A stretch of 64,000 bases of DNA from PALSA-607 sp963825425 (GTDB lineage Bacteria > Actinomycetota > Actinomycetes > Acidothermales > Acidothermaceae). A program made the position numbers and the translations under genes. This document shows, piece after piece, positions 35,689-43,547 of this stretch (position 1 is the stretch's first letter; every line of letters starts with the position of its first letter). The notes below the pieces were generated by a model that was given only the letters and a program-made list of their open reading frames with translations, was not told where the DNA came from and made no database searches. The stretch covers positions 62,001 to 126,000 of the forward strand of contig CAWGTF010000012.1 in assembly GCA_963825425.1 (NCBI GenBank). The letters run 5' to 3'.

Positions 35689-37032
35689 TTGCTCCCATGA
35701 GCGAGCAGGCGCTCGAACTCGAACGGGTGGAGAACGAGTTGCTGGCCCGCTGGCCCGAGTCGCGCATCGAGTGGAAGCCCGGACGCATGACGGCGCTGAT
35801 GGATCTGATGGGGGATCCGCACCTGGCGTATCCCTGCGTGCACATCGCCGGCACGAACGGTAAGACGTCGACGTCGCGGATGATCGATGCTTTGCTGCGC
35901 GCGCTTGACCTGCGAACCGGCCGGTTCACCAGCCCGCACCTCGAGTCGATCACCGAACGCATCGCGCTCGACGGCGAACCGATCAGCGCCGCGCGCTTCG
36001 TCGAGACCTATGACGAGACCGCTGGGTTCCTCGACCTCGCCGACAGCAAGAGTGACATCCGGTTGTCGTTCTTCGAGGCCGTTACCGCGATGGCATTCGC
36101 GGCGTTCGCGGACGCTCCCGTCGATGTCGCCGTCGTCGAGGTCGGCTTGGGTGGCCGGCTCGATGCAACGAACATCGTGCGCGCACCGGTGGCAGTCATC
36201 ACACCGGTCGACCTCGACCACATGGCGTATCTCGGCGACACGATCGCTGCCATCGCTGCAGAGAAGGCCGGCATCATCAGGCCGGACCAGCAGGTGATCG
36301 TCGCTGCGCAACACCCCGACGCCATCGACGTCATCGTGTCGAGCGCCGAAGCTGTCGGAGCCGAAGTGCTGCGCGAGGGATTCCAGTTCGGTGTCATCAG
36401 GCGCGAGGTTGCGGTCGGCGGGCAGGTGCTTGCGCTGCGGGGATTGCACGGCGTCTACGACGAGGTGTTCCTGCCGCTCTACGGTGGCTACCAGGCGTCG
36501 AACGCATCGTGTGCGCTCGCTGCCGTCGAGGCATTTGCGGGAGTCGTCGAACCGCTCGACGCCGACCTCGTGCGGGCCGCGTTCTCGACCGTGCAGTCCC
36601 CAGGTCGCCTCGAGGTGGTCCGCACGTCGCCCACGATTCTGGTCGATGCAACGCACAATCCGGCTGGTGCGCGCGCGACAGTCGCGGCAATCGCGGAGTC
36701 GTTTGCCTTCCGCCGCCTGGTCGGCGTGGTTGCCGTGCTCGGCGACAAGGACGCGTACGGGATGCTCCAGGTGCTCGACTCATTCCTGTGCGCACGTGGT
36801 CGTGACGCAGAACAGTTCAAGTCGTTCGATGCCGGCCGACGAGTTGGCGGCGATCGCAGTCGACATCTTCGGCGCCGACCGGGTTGACGTCGCGACGCAG
36901 CTTGACGAGGCGATCAGCATCGCGGTCGAACGTGCCGACGAGGACGACGACGAGTTCGGCGGTGGGGGAGTGCTGATCACCGGCTCGGTGGTGACCGCAG
37001 GTGAAGCCCGCCGGCTGCTGAAGCGTCGATGA
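35685..37032 (+). CDS. folC: Bifunctional folylpolyglutamate/dihydrofolate synthase, frameshifted near its end
   Basis: About 448 residues. The ATP-binding loop is H-I-A-G-T-N-G-K-T-S-T near residue 52, followed by F-T-S-P-H-L-E and the Mg-binding E-V-G-L-G-G-R-L-D-A-T-N. It adds glutamate to folates. Near 36790 the frame changes; the last 75 residues (ending L-L-K-R-R) are in the other frame and stop at 37032. The start ATG 35685 sits in an ATGA overlap with the restored valS stop. The gene is followed by its usual actinobacterial partner, DUF4233. Confidence 0.88.
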
Positions 37033-37511
37033 GCGGGCCCGCGAGCGGCCCGCGAGGCGGCCCGCCGCTCCCGCCGTCGGAGTATGACGGGGACGACGTG
37101 GCGCGGATGTATCGCGACGCGGTCAAGGGCAAGCGACGGCTCACGTCGAGCGTGCTCTCGATGGAAGTCGTCGTGTTCTGGCTGGCCATCATCGTGGCGA
37201 TAGTTCAGGAGAATGTTTCGGTCGCCGCTGCACTGGCGGTGGGTGGTGCGCTGGCGGTCGGCAGCATCGTGATCGCCGCGATGATCAGGCGGCCCTGGGC
37301 CTACCGTGCGGGCGGCGCGCTGCAGGTGCTGGCGATCGCCTGCGGCTTCGTCGTCCCCGCGATGTTCGTCGTCGGCGCCCTCTTCGCCGTCCTTTGGATC
37401 GTCGCCGTTCGCTTGGGCGATGCCGCCTTACGGCGCGCGAGGCAGTTCGAGGCGTACGTCGGTAGGCCGCCCACGCCGCTGCCGACGTCCGGCAAATCTA
37501 AGGTGCCCTGA
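37029..37511 (+). CDS. DUF4233 family membrane protein
   Basis: A 160-residue protein with a disordered Pro/Gly-rich N-terminus and about four membrane helices: residues 46-61, 63-82, 92-108 and 110-126. It begins with an ATGA overlap at the folC stop, the arrangement typical of actinobacteria. The family has no known function. R-L-T-S-S-V-L-S-M-E-V-V-V-F-W precedes the first helix and fits the family. Confidence 0.85.
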   Translation: MSGPASGPRGGPPLPPSEYDGDDVARMYRDAVKGKRRLTSSVLSMEVVVFWLAIIVAIVQENVSVAAALAVGGALAVGSIVIAAMIRRPWAYRAGGALQVLAIACGFVVPAMFVVGALFAVLWIVAVRLGDAALRRARQFEAYVGRPPTPLPTSGKSKVP

Positions 37512-37581
37512 CAAGAATCTAAGGTGGCGCTCACCGGTAAACCGCTGGGGTCGAACTGGCCGCGCGGGGTAGCGTCAGAGG

Positions 37582-38520
37582 ATGACCGATTCGCAACCGC
37601 AGGCGCTGATCCATGCCCGCGGACTGGTCAAGAAGTTCGGCGACTTCGTCGCCGTCGACGGCATTGACTTCGACGTCGAGCAGGGTGAGGCCTTCGGGTT
37701 CCTTGGGCCGAACGGGGCTGGCAAGTCATCGACGATGCGGATGATCGGCTGCGTGTCGCCGCCGACTGCCGGCACGTTGACGATTCTGGGCCGCGACCCG
37801 CATCGCGACGGCCCCGCGATCCGGGGTCGGCTCGGCGTCGTTCCGCAACAAGACACTCTCGACCTCGAACTGACGGTCCACGAGAACCTGCTGATCTACG
37901 GCCGCTACTTCGGCCTTTCGCGCGCAGAAGCAAGCAAGCGTGCCATGGAGCTGCTCGACTTCGTGCAGTTGCTCGACCGTGCTCAAGACAAGGTGGAGCC
38001 GTTGTCGGGTGGCATGAAGCGGCGGCTCACGATTGCGCGTTCGCTGATCAACCGGCCTGACGTGCTCTTGCTCGACGAGCCCACCACCGGTCTCGATCCG
38101 CAGGCTCGCCACGTCGTGTGGGACAGGTTGTTCCGCCTGAAACAGCAAGGCGTCACCCTGGTGCTGACCACGCACTACATGGACGAAGCCGAGCAACTGT
38201 GCGATCGGCTCGTCGTCATGGACAAGGGGAAGATCGCCGCTGAGGGATCGCCGCGGCAGCTGATCAATGAGTACTCCACCCGTGACGTCGTCGAGGTGCG
38301 CTTCGCCGTCGGTGAGAACGAGATCGGGGCCGACAAGCTTCTGGGCCTCGCGCCGCGCATCGAGGTGCTGCCCGATCGGGTGCTGCTCTATACCGACGAT
38401 GGCGACGAATGCGTCGACGCCGTTCACGACCGCGGCGTGATGTCGGTGTCGACACTCGTACGTCGCAGCACACTCGAAGACGTCTTCCTGCGTCTCACCG
38501 GCCGGACGTTGGTCGACTGA
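37582..38520 (+). CDS. ABC-2 type exporter ATP-binding protein
   Basis: A 312-residue ATPase with Walker A G-P-N-G-A-G-K-S-S near residue 42, the Q-loop Q-Q-D-T, the signature L-S-G-G-M-K-R-R near 140, Walker B L-L-L-D-E-P near 162 and the switch His in T-T-H-Y-M-D-E-A. The C-terminal extension (about 90 residues) is typical of DrrA/NodI-like drug or polysaccharide exporters. Two permeases follow directly, so it powers a heterodimeric ABC-2 pore. Confidence 0.9.
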   Translation: MTDSQPQALIHARGLVKKFGDFVAVDGIDFDVEQGEAFGFLGPNGAGKSSTMRMIGCVSPPTAGTLTILGRDPHRDGPAIRGRLGVVPQQDTLDLELTVHENLLIYGRYFGLSRAEASKRAMELLDFVQLLDRAQDKVEPLSGGMKRRLTIARSLINRPDVLLLDEPTTGLDPQARHVVWDRLFRLKQQGVTLVLTTHYMDEAEQLCDRLVVMDKGKIAAEGSPRQLINEYSTRDVVEVRFAVGENEIGADKLLGLAPRIEVLPDRVLLYTDDGDECVDAVHDRGVMSVSTLVRRSTLEDVFLRLTGRTLVD

Positions 38521-38521
38521 G

Positions 38522-39304
38522 ATGACGTCGACCTCACTTTCGGCTCTCCCGGCCGTGCGTTCCTATCGCTACTGGGTGGCGACGTACCGGCGCACCTGGC
38601 GCGGCAGCATCAGTACGACTGTCGTGAGTCCGGTGCTGTATCTGGCAGCCATGGGTGTCGGCTTGGGATCACTCGTGCATCGCAGCTCGGCGATTGGCGG
38701 CGTCACCTATTTGCAGTTCATCGGCCCAGGGCTGCTAGCCGCGACCGCGATGCAAGTGGGCGCCGCCGAATCGACCTATGCGGTGCTCGCATCGTTCAAG
38801 TGGGTGCGGGTCTACCACGCGATGGCCGCGACTCCGTTGCTGCCGATCGACATCTTGGTTGGTCACCTGCTGTGGATCGCGACGCGGATCACCATGGCGT
38901 CGGGGGTCTACCTCGCGGTGGTTGCCGCGTTCGGCGGTATCAAGTCGCCGCTCGCTCTCGCGGCGTTGCCGGCCTGCCTGCTCATCGGCATGGCGTTCGC
39001 AGGCCCCATCGTCGCGTTCTCCAGCACCCGCGACACAGACAGCGGCTTTGCTGCGCTGAACAGGTTCGGGATCGTGCCGATGTTCTTGTTTTCAGGAACG
39101 TTCTTCCCGATCTCGCAGTTGCCCGAGGTGCTGCGCTGGATCGCGTATGCGACACCGCTGTGGCACGGGGTCGAGCTCGTGCGCTCGCTCAGCCTCGGCC
39201 ATGTCAGTGCCGCAGATCTCCTGCATGTTGCCTATCTCGCGGCGTGGGCAGCGGTCGGCATCGTTCTCGCAGCTCGGGCATATCGACGCAAGCTCGGAGT
39301 CTGA
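38522..39304 (+). CDS. ABC-2 type exporter permease, subunit 1
   Basis: A 260-residue protein with six predicted membrane helices and the ABC-2 pattern G-T-F-F-P-I-S-Q-L-P near residue 197. It starts one base after the ATPase stop. The substrate is not visible in the sequence; NodJ- and DrrB-type relatives export lipids, drugs or glycolipids. Confidence 0.88.
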   Translation: MTSTSLSALPAVRSYRYWVATYRRTWRGSISTTVVSPVLYLAAMGVGLGSLVHRSSAIGGVTYLQFIGPGLLAATAMQVGAAESTYAVLASFKWVRVYHAMAATPLLPIDILVGHLLWIATRITMASGVYLAVVAAFGGIKSPLALAALPACLLIGMAFAGPIVAFSSTRDTDSGFAALNRFGIVPMFLFSGTFFPISQLPEVLRWIAYATPLWHGVELVRSLSLGHVSAADLLHVAYLAAWAAVGIVLAARAYRRKLGV

Positions 39305-39305
39305 G

Positions 39306-40118
39306 ATGGCGACTCTGGTGGCTCGCGTTGTGCCGATGACAGCACTGCAGGGCTTGGGTGGTCGACACGGGCGGGTGCTGGTCGAACGCAGCCTCATGGT
39401 CTATCGGCACACCTGGATCATCATCGTGTCCGGTTTCTTCGAGCCGGTGTTCTACCTGTTCTCGATCGGGGTCGGTCTTGGCCATCTGGTGCCGGCTCTG
39501 ACGGTGCACGGCCAGCAGGTGGGCTACACGGCCTTCGTCGCGCCGGCGCTGCTCGCGTCGTCCGGCATGAATGGTGCGATCTATGATTCGACGTTCAACA
39601 TCTTCTGGAAGCTCAAGTACGTCAAGATCTACGACGCGGTGCTGTCGACCCCGCTCGGGCCGCTCGACGTCGCGTCAGGCGAGATCACCTGGGCGCTCGG
39701 CCGCGGGTGCATCTACTCGGCTGCGTTCCTCGTCGTCATGGCGTTCATGGGGTTGTTCCATTCGTGGTGGGCCTTGCTGTGCCTACCGTTCTCGGTACTC
39801 GAGGCGCTCGCCTTCGCGGCCTGTGGCATGGCAGCGACGACATTCATGCGCAGCTGGCAGGACTTCGAATGGGTGACCCTGGCGATGCTGCCGATGTTCT
39901 TGTTCTCAGCGACTTTCTATCCGCTGACGACATACCCCCACGTGGTGGCTGACATCGTCCGATGGACCCCGCTCTACCAAGCCATTGACGTCCAACGCGC
40001 GTTGACGCTTGGGCATGTAGGGCCGGGGCTTCTCCCGAACCTCGCCTATTTGCTGGCGATGGCGCTGGTCGGGGTCGCGGTCGCGACCCGACGCCTTGGC
40101 ATCCTGCTGCTGCGGTAA
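39306..40118 (+). CDS. ABC-2 type exporter permease, subunit 2
   Basis: A 270-residue permease related to subunit 1, with six helices and S-A-T-F-Y-P-L-T-T-Y-P in the corresponding place. ATG 39306 follows the first permease stop by one base; the frame upstream belongs to the first permease. The pair probably forms a heterodimer. Confidence 0.88.
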   Translation: MATLVARVVPMTALQGLGGRHGRVLVERSLMVYRHTWIIIVSGFFEPVFYLFSIGVGLGHLVPALTVHGQQVGYTAFVAPALLASSGMNGAIYDSTFNIFWKLKYVKIYDAVLSTPLGPLDVASGEITWALGRGCIYSAAFLVVMAFMGLFHSWWALLCLPFSVLEALAFAACGMAATTFMRSWQDFEWVTLAMLPMFLFSATFYPLTTYPHVVADIVRWTPLYQAIDVQRALTLGHVGPGLLPNLAYLLAMALVGVAVATRRLGILLLR

Positions 40119-40165
40119 CGCCCGGCGCGAGCCGCCGGAAGACGCCTCGGTAGGCTCTGCGCGCC

Positions 40166-40588
40166 GTGACAGACACCCTCGAGCGCACGCTCGTCCTCGT
40201 GAAGCCCGACGCCGTCCGGCGCGGGCTGGTCGGTGAGGTGCTCGACCGCCTCGAACGCAAAGGCCTGCGGTTGGTTGCCCTCGAGTTGCGCACCCTCGAC
40301 CGCGAGACGGCGGAGGAGCACTACGCCGAGCACTTCGGCAAGCCGTTCTTCGAGGCGCTGATCGGCTTCATCACCTCGGGACCGCTGGTTGCGGCCGCGG
40401 TCGAAGGTCCGCGGGCGATCGAGACTTGGCGGGCGATGATGGGGCCGACCGATCCGGTGAAAGCACCATCAGGGACGATCAGGGGAGATTTCGGACTCAT
40501 CGTGACCGAGAATCTGGTGCACGGTTCGGACTCGCCAGCGTCGGCAGCCCGCGAGGTCGCGCTCTTCTTCCCTGATCTGGGCGCCTAA
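40166..40588 (+). CDS. ndk: Nucleoside diphosphate kinase
   Basis: A 140-residue enzyme of the usual length. L-V-K-P-D-A-V is near residue 11, and N-L-V-H-G-S-D-S contains the phosphorylated His119. It balances nucleoside triphosphate pools. It stands 47 bases after the exporter and has its own short upstream region. The GTG start at 40166 fits the family N-terminus. Confidence 0.95.
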   Translation: MTDTLERTLVLVKPDAVRRGLVGEVLDRLERKGLRLVALELRTLDRETAEEHYAEHFGKPFFEALIGFITSGPLVAAAVEGPRAIETWRAMMGPTDPVKAPSGTIRGDFGLIVTENLVHGSDSPASAAREVALFFPDLGA

Positions 40589-40624
40589 CCCCAGCCCCCC
40601 GCCGTCCCGCCGGGCATTTCTCGC

Positions 40625-40682
40625 CGAGTGAAGGAATTACGTCGTGTTCGGCCGCAGAATTGCGCCGAATTCCCTTCACTCG
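40625..40682. repeat. Inverted repeat between ndk and mreB
   Basis: CGAGTGAAGGAATT (40625-40638) and AATTCCCTTCACTCG (40668-40682) are complementary with one extra base in the right arm, around a 29-base spacer. It could terminate ndk transcripts or be a member of a dispersed palindromic element. Nothing else is visible in 40589-40821. Confidence 0.6.
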
Positions 40683-40821
40683 CCGCGAACCGGACCTAAC
40701 CTGCGCCAAACCTGAGGGTGCGCTGGCCGGTTTTGGCCGAGGTGGTGGGTCACCGCGTAGCATGCGAGGCTGTTCAGCAGTCGAGTTGTCGCGTCAGTCG
40801 ATCGGAAGGTTTGCAGCACCC

Positions 40822-41859
40822 ATGGCCTCCAACATGTCGTTCCTCGGCCGTGACATGGCCGTCGACCTCGGCACCGCAAACACGCTGGTCTACGTCCGCG
40901 GTCGTGGCATCGTCTTGAACGAGCCCTCCGTGGTCGCCATTAACACCGATACCGGCGGCATTTTGGCGGTCGGCATCGAGGCCAAGCGGATGATCGGCCG
41001 GACGCCGGGCAACATCGTCGCGATCCGCCCGCTGAAGGACGGCGTCATCGCCGACTTCGACACGACCGAGCGCATGTTGCGCTACTTCATCCAGAAGGTG
41101 CACCGCCGCCGTTACCTCGCGCGCGGTCCGCGCGTCGTCGTGTGCGTGCCGAGCGGTATCACCGGCGTCGAGCGACGAGCAGTGAAGGACGCCGGGTACG
41201 CGGCAGGCGCGCGACGCGTCTACATCATCGAAGAGCCGATGGCCGCGGCGATCGGCGCCGGCCTGCCGGTTCACGAGCCCACCGGCAACATGGTCGTCGA
41301 CATCGGCGGTGGCACCACCGAGGTCGCGGTCATCTCGCTTGGTGGCATCGTCACCAGCCAGTCGATTCGCATCGGCGGCGACGAGCTCGATAGCTCGATC
41401 ATCAACTACGTGAAGAAGGAATACTCGTTGATGCTCGGCGAGCGAACCGCCGAGGAAATCAAGATGGCGATCGGCTCGGCGTTCCCTGCACCTGACGAGC
41501 CGCACGCGGAGATTCGCGGTCGTGACCTCGTGAGCGGGTTGCCGAAGACGATCGTGGTCAGCGCCGCCGAAATACGTAAGGCGATCGACGAACCCGTAAA
41601 CGCCATTGTCGACGCAGTGAAGACGACGCTCGACAAATGCCCGCCGGAGTTGGCCGGTGACATCATGGACCGCGGCATCGTGCTCACCGGCGGTGGCGCA
41701 TTGCTGAAGGGTCTCGACGAGCGGTTGCGGCACGAGACCGGAATGCCGATCCACATCACCGAGCGGCCGCTCGATGCGGTGGCGATGGGGTCGGGCAAGT
41801 GCATCGAGGAGTTCGAGGCTCTGCAGCAGGTTCTCATCTCCGAGCCGCACGGTCGCTGA
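40822..41859 (+). CDS. mreB: Rod-shape-determining actin homologue MreB
   Basis: A 345-residue actin-fold protein. The phosphate-1 motif is D-L-G-T-A-N-T near residue 14, phosphate-2 D-I-G-G-G-T-T-E near 160 and the adenosine motif T-G-G-G-A near 290. It forms membrane filaments that organise side-wall synthesis with MreC, MreD, PBP2 and RodA, all encoded next. ATG 40822 is chosen because the longer frame upstream crosses the intergenic repeat. Confidence 0.95.
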   Translation: MASNMSFLGRDMAVDLGTANTLVYVRGRGIVLNEPSVVAINTDTGGILAVGIEAKRMIGRTPGNIVAIRPLKDGVIADFDTTERMLRYFIQKVHRRRYLARGPRVVVCVPSGITGVERRAVKDAGYAAGARRVYIIEEPMAAAIGAGLPVHEPTGNMVVDIGGGTTEVAVISLGGIVTSQSIRIGGDELDSSIINYVKKEYSLMLGERTAEEIKMAIGSAFPAPDEPHAEIRGRDLVSGLPKTIVVSAAEIRKAIDEPVNAIVDAVKTTLDKCPPELAGDIMDRGIVLTGGGALLKGLDERLRHETGMPIHITERPLDAVAMGSGKCIEEFEALQQVLISEPHGR

Positions 41860-41923
41860 CCGCCGACCCGGTTCTGGTGTCGCGCAACACGTCTGAGGTC
41901 TTGATGAATCGCCGCGTGCGCTT

Positions 41924-43030
41924 GTGAGGGATAGTCGGCGCACCCGCGTCGTCCTCGCGTTGTTGCTGCTGACGGCGTTCACCTTGATCACCCTCGACTA
42001 CCGATCGCGCGGCGGCGGGTTCTTCGGTTCCCTGCGCCGCACTGCGTCCTCGGTGTTCGGGCCGGTCGAGCGGGTTGCCGCCGATGTCGTGCGGCCGGTC
42101 CGGCACGCCGTCCAGGCCGTCGGCTCGATCGGTAGCAATCACAAGAAGGTCACCGAACTGCAGAAGGAAGTTGCGACCCTGCAACAACAGCTGCGCCTGC
42201 AGCCGTTCAACACGACACGCGAAAACGAGCTCGAGCAACTGCTGCACGTGTCGGCTGTGGGTCAGTACAAGTTGCTCTACGCGCAGGTTATCGCGGTCAG
42301 CGCAACGGACGGATTCGAGTGGACGGCGACAATCGACGCAGGGTCGCATGACGGTCTCAAGGAGAACATGACCGTTGTCAGCGGACAGGGTCTTGTCGGT
42401 CGGTTGAAGATCGTCGGTTCGACGACGTCGACGGTGTTGCTCGCGATCGACCCGGAGTTCAACGTCGGTGTCCGCCTGCCGAACAACGCAATGGGTGTCG
42501 TGTCGGGCCACGGTCGCTCGGCGATGAGCCTGGAGTTGCTCGACCCGACCGCCCGCGTGAAGGTGGGCGATGGCTTGGTCACACAGGGATCCCTCGACCA
42601 GACCCCGTTTGTGTGGGGCGTGCCGGTCGGCAGCGTGATCTCGGCCACCAACCCGCTCGCAGGCGATGTGCAGACCGGCGAGGTCAAGCCGTTCGTCGAC
42701 TTCAGCACGCTCGATCTGGTCGGCGTCGTTGTCGAGCCGCCACGTGTCGACCCGCGCGGCGCGCTTCTCGAGCCGCCACTGCCCACTGTCACGGTCACCA
42801 CCACCGCGACAGCGACGGCCACTGTCACTGCCACCCCGCTGGCGTCGTTCACGCCCACATTCTCGTTCAGCGCGACGCCGACCAAGTCGCCAAGTGCGAC
42901 GCCGACGTCAAAGGTGAGCCCGAAGCCGACCGTGACGCCCAGCGTCACGCCGACGCCGACGTCGAAGCCCACCCCGACATCGTCCGGTTCGGCTAGCGCC
43001 ACCACCAGCGCATCGGCGTCCCATGGCTGA
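41924..43030 (+). CDS. mreC: Cell-shape protein MreC with a long Thr/Ser/Pro tail
   Basis: A 368-residue bitopic protein: one N-terminal membrane helix (residues 8-24), a coiled coil (residues 75-110, K-K-V-T-E-L-Q-K-E-V-A-T-L-Q-Q-Q-L), the beta-barrel MreC core to about residue 275, then about 90 residues of Thr, Ser and Pro. The tail is not in the MreC core family and resembles the stalk of the LPFTG protein at 1609. Its end overlaps mreD by eight bases. Confidence 0.92.
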   Translation: MRDSRRTRVVLALLLLTAFTLITLDYRSRGGGFFGSLRRTASSVFGPVERVAADVVRPVRHAVQAVGSIGSNHKKVTELQKEVATLQQQLRLQPFNTTRENELEQLLHVSAVGQYKLLYAQVIAVSATDGFEWTATIDAGSHDGLKENMTVVSGQGLVGRLKIVGSTTSTVLLAIDPEFNVGVRLPNNAMGVVSGHGRSAMSLELLDPTARVKVGDGLVTQGSLDQTPFVWGVPVGSVISATNPLAGDVQTGEVKPFVDFSTLDLVGVVVEPPRVDPRGALLEPPLPTVTVTTTATATATVTATPLASFTPTFSFSATPTKSPSATPTSKVSPKPTVTPSVTPTPTSKPTPTSSGSASATTSASASHG

Positions 43031-43538
43031 GGTTCCGCGGGCGGCGCTGATCGTGGTTCTCGTTCTGATCGCTTGCGTTGTTGACGCAGTGCTCTTCGAC
43101 CCGCTCAATCTGCCTGGTTCGCCGCCGAACCTGCTGGTGCTCGTCGTCGCGGCGATCGCGTTGGTGCTCGGGCCGGTCGGTGGAGCGGTCACCGGTTTCC
43201 TCGCCGGCCTGGCCGTGGACATCTTGCCGCCGGCTGACCATCTGATCGGTCGCTACGCGCTGGTCTTTTGCCTGGCGGGCTACCTCGTCGGTCTCGTCCA
43301 CGACGAGGCGCGAGATTCGGTGCTGCTCTCGCTCGTCGCGGTCGGTGCCGCGGCGGCGGTCGCCACCCTGCTCTACGGGGCGCTCGGCGGATTGTTGAGC
43401 GACGGTCGAGTCGACGCGCACACGATCCTGCGCAGCTTGCCGTTCTCGATCTTCTACGACGTCCTGCTCGCGCCATTCGTCGTACCGTGGGTGATGTCAT
43501 TGACCAGGCGGGCGGAACCGCAGGTGACCCGGAAATGA
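43023..43538 (+). CDS. mreD: Rod-shape-determining membrane protein MreD
   Basis: A 171-residue protein with about five to six membrane helices and the family pattern P-N-L-L-V-L-V-V near residue 37 and D-I-L-P-P-A-D-H near 66. Part of the elongasome. The start overlaps mreC, and mrdA follows ten bases after its stop. Confidence 0.88.
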   Translation: MAEVPRAALIVVLVLIACVVDAVLFDPLNLPGSPPNLLVLVVAAIALVLGPVGGAVTGFLAGLAVDILPPADHLIGRYALVFCLAGYLVGLVHDEARDSVLLSLVAVGAAAAVATLLYGALGGLLSDGRVDAHTILRSLPFSIFYDVLLAPFVVPWVMSLTRRAEPQVTRK

Positions 43539-43547
43539 GGATCGCAG

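Noticed and set aside
34305..36887. A genuine ValS-FolC fusion protein
   Set aside because: Both flanking genes carry other single-base slips, and an ATGA overlap is restored by one more.
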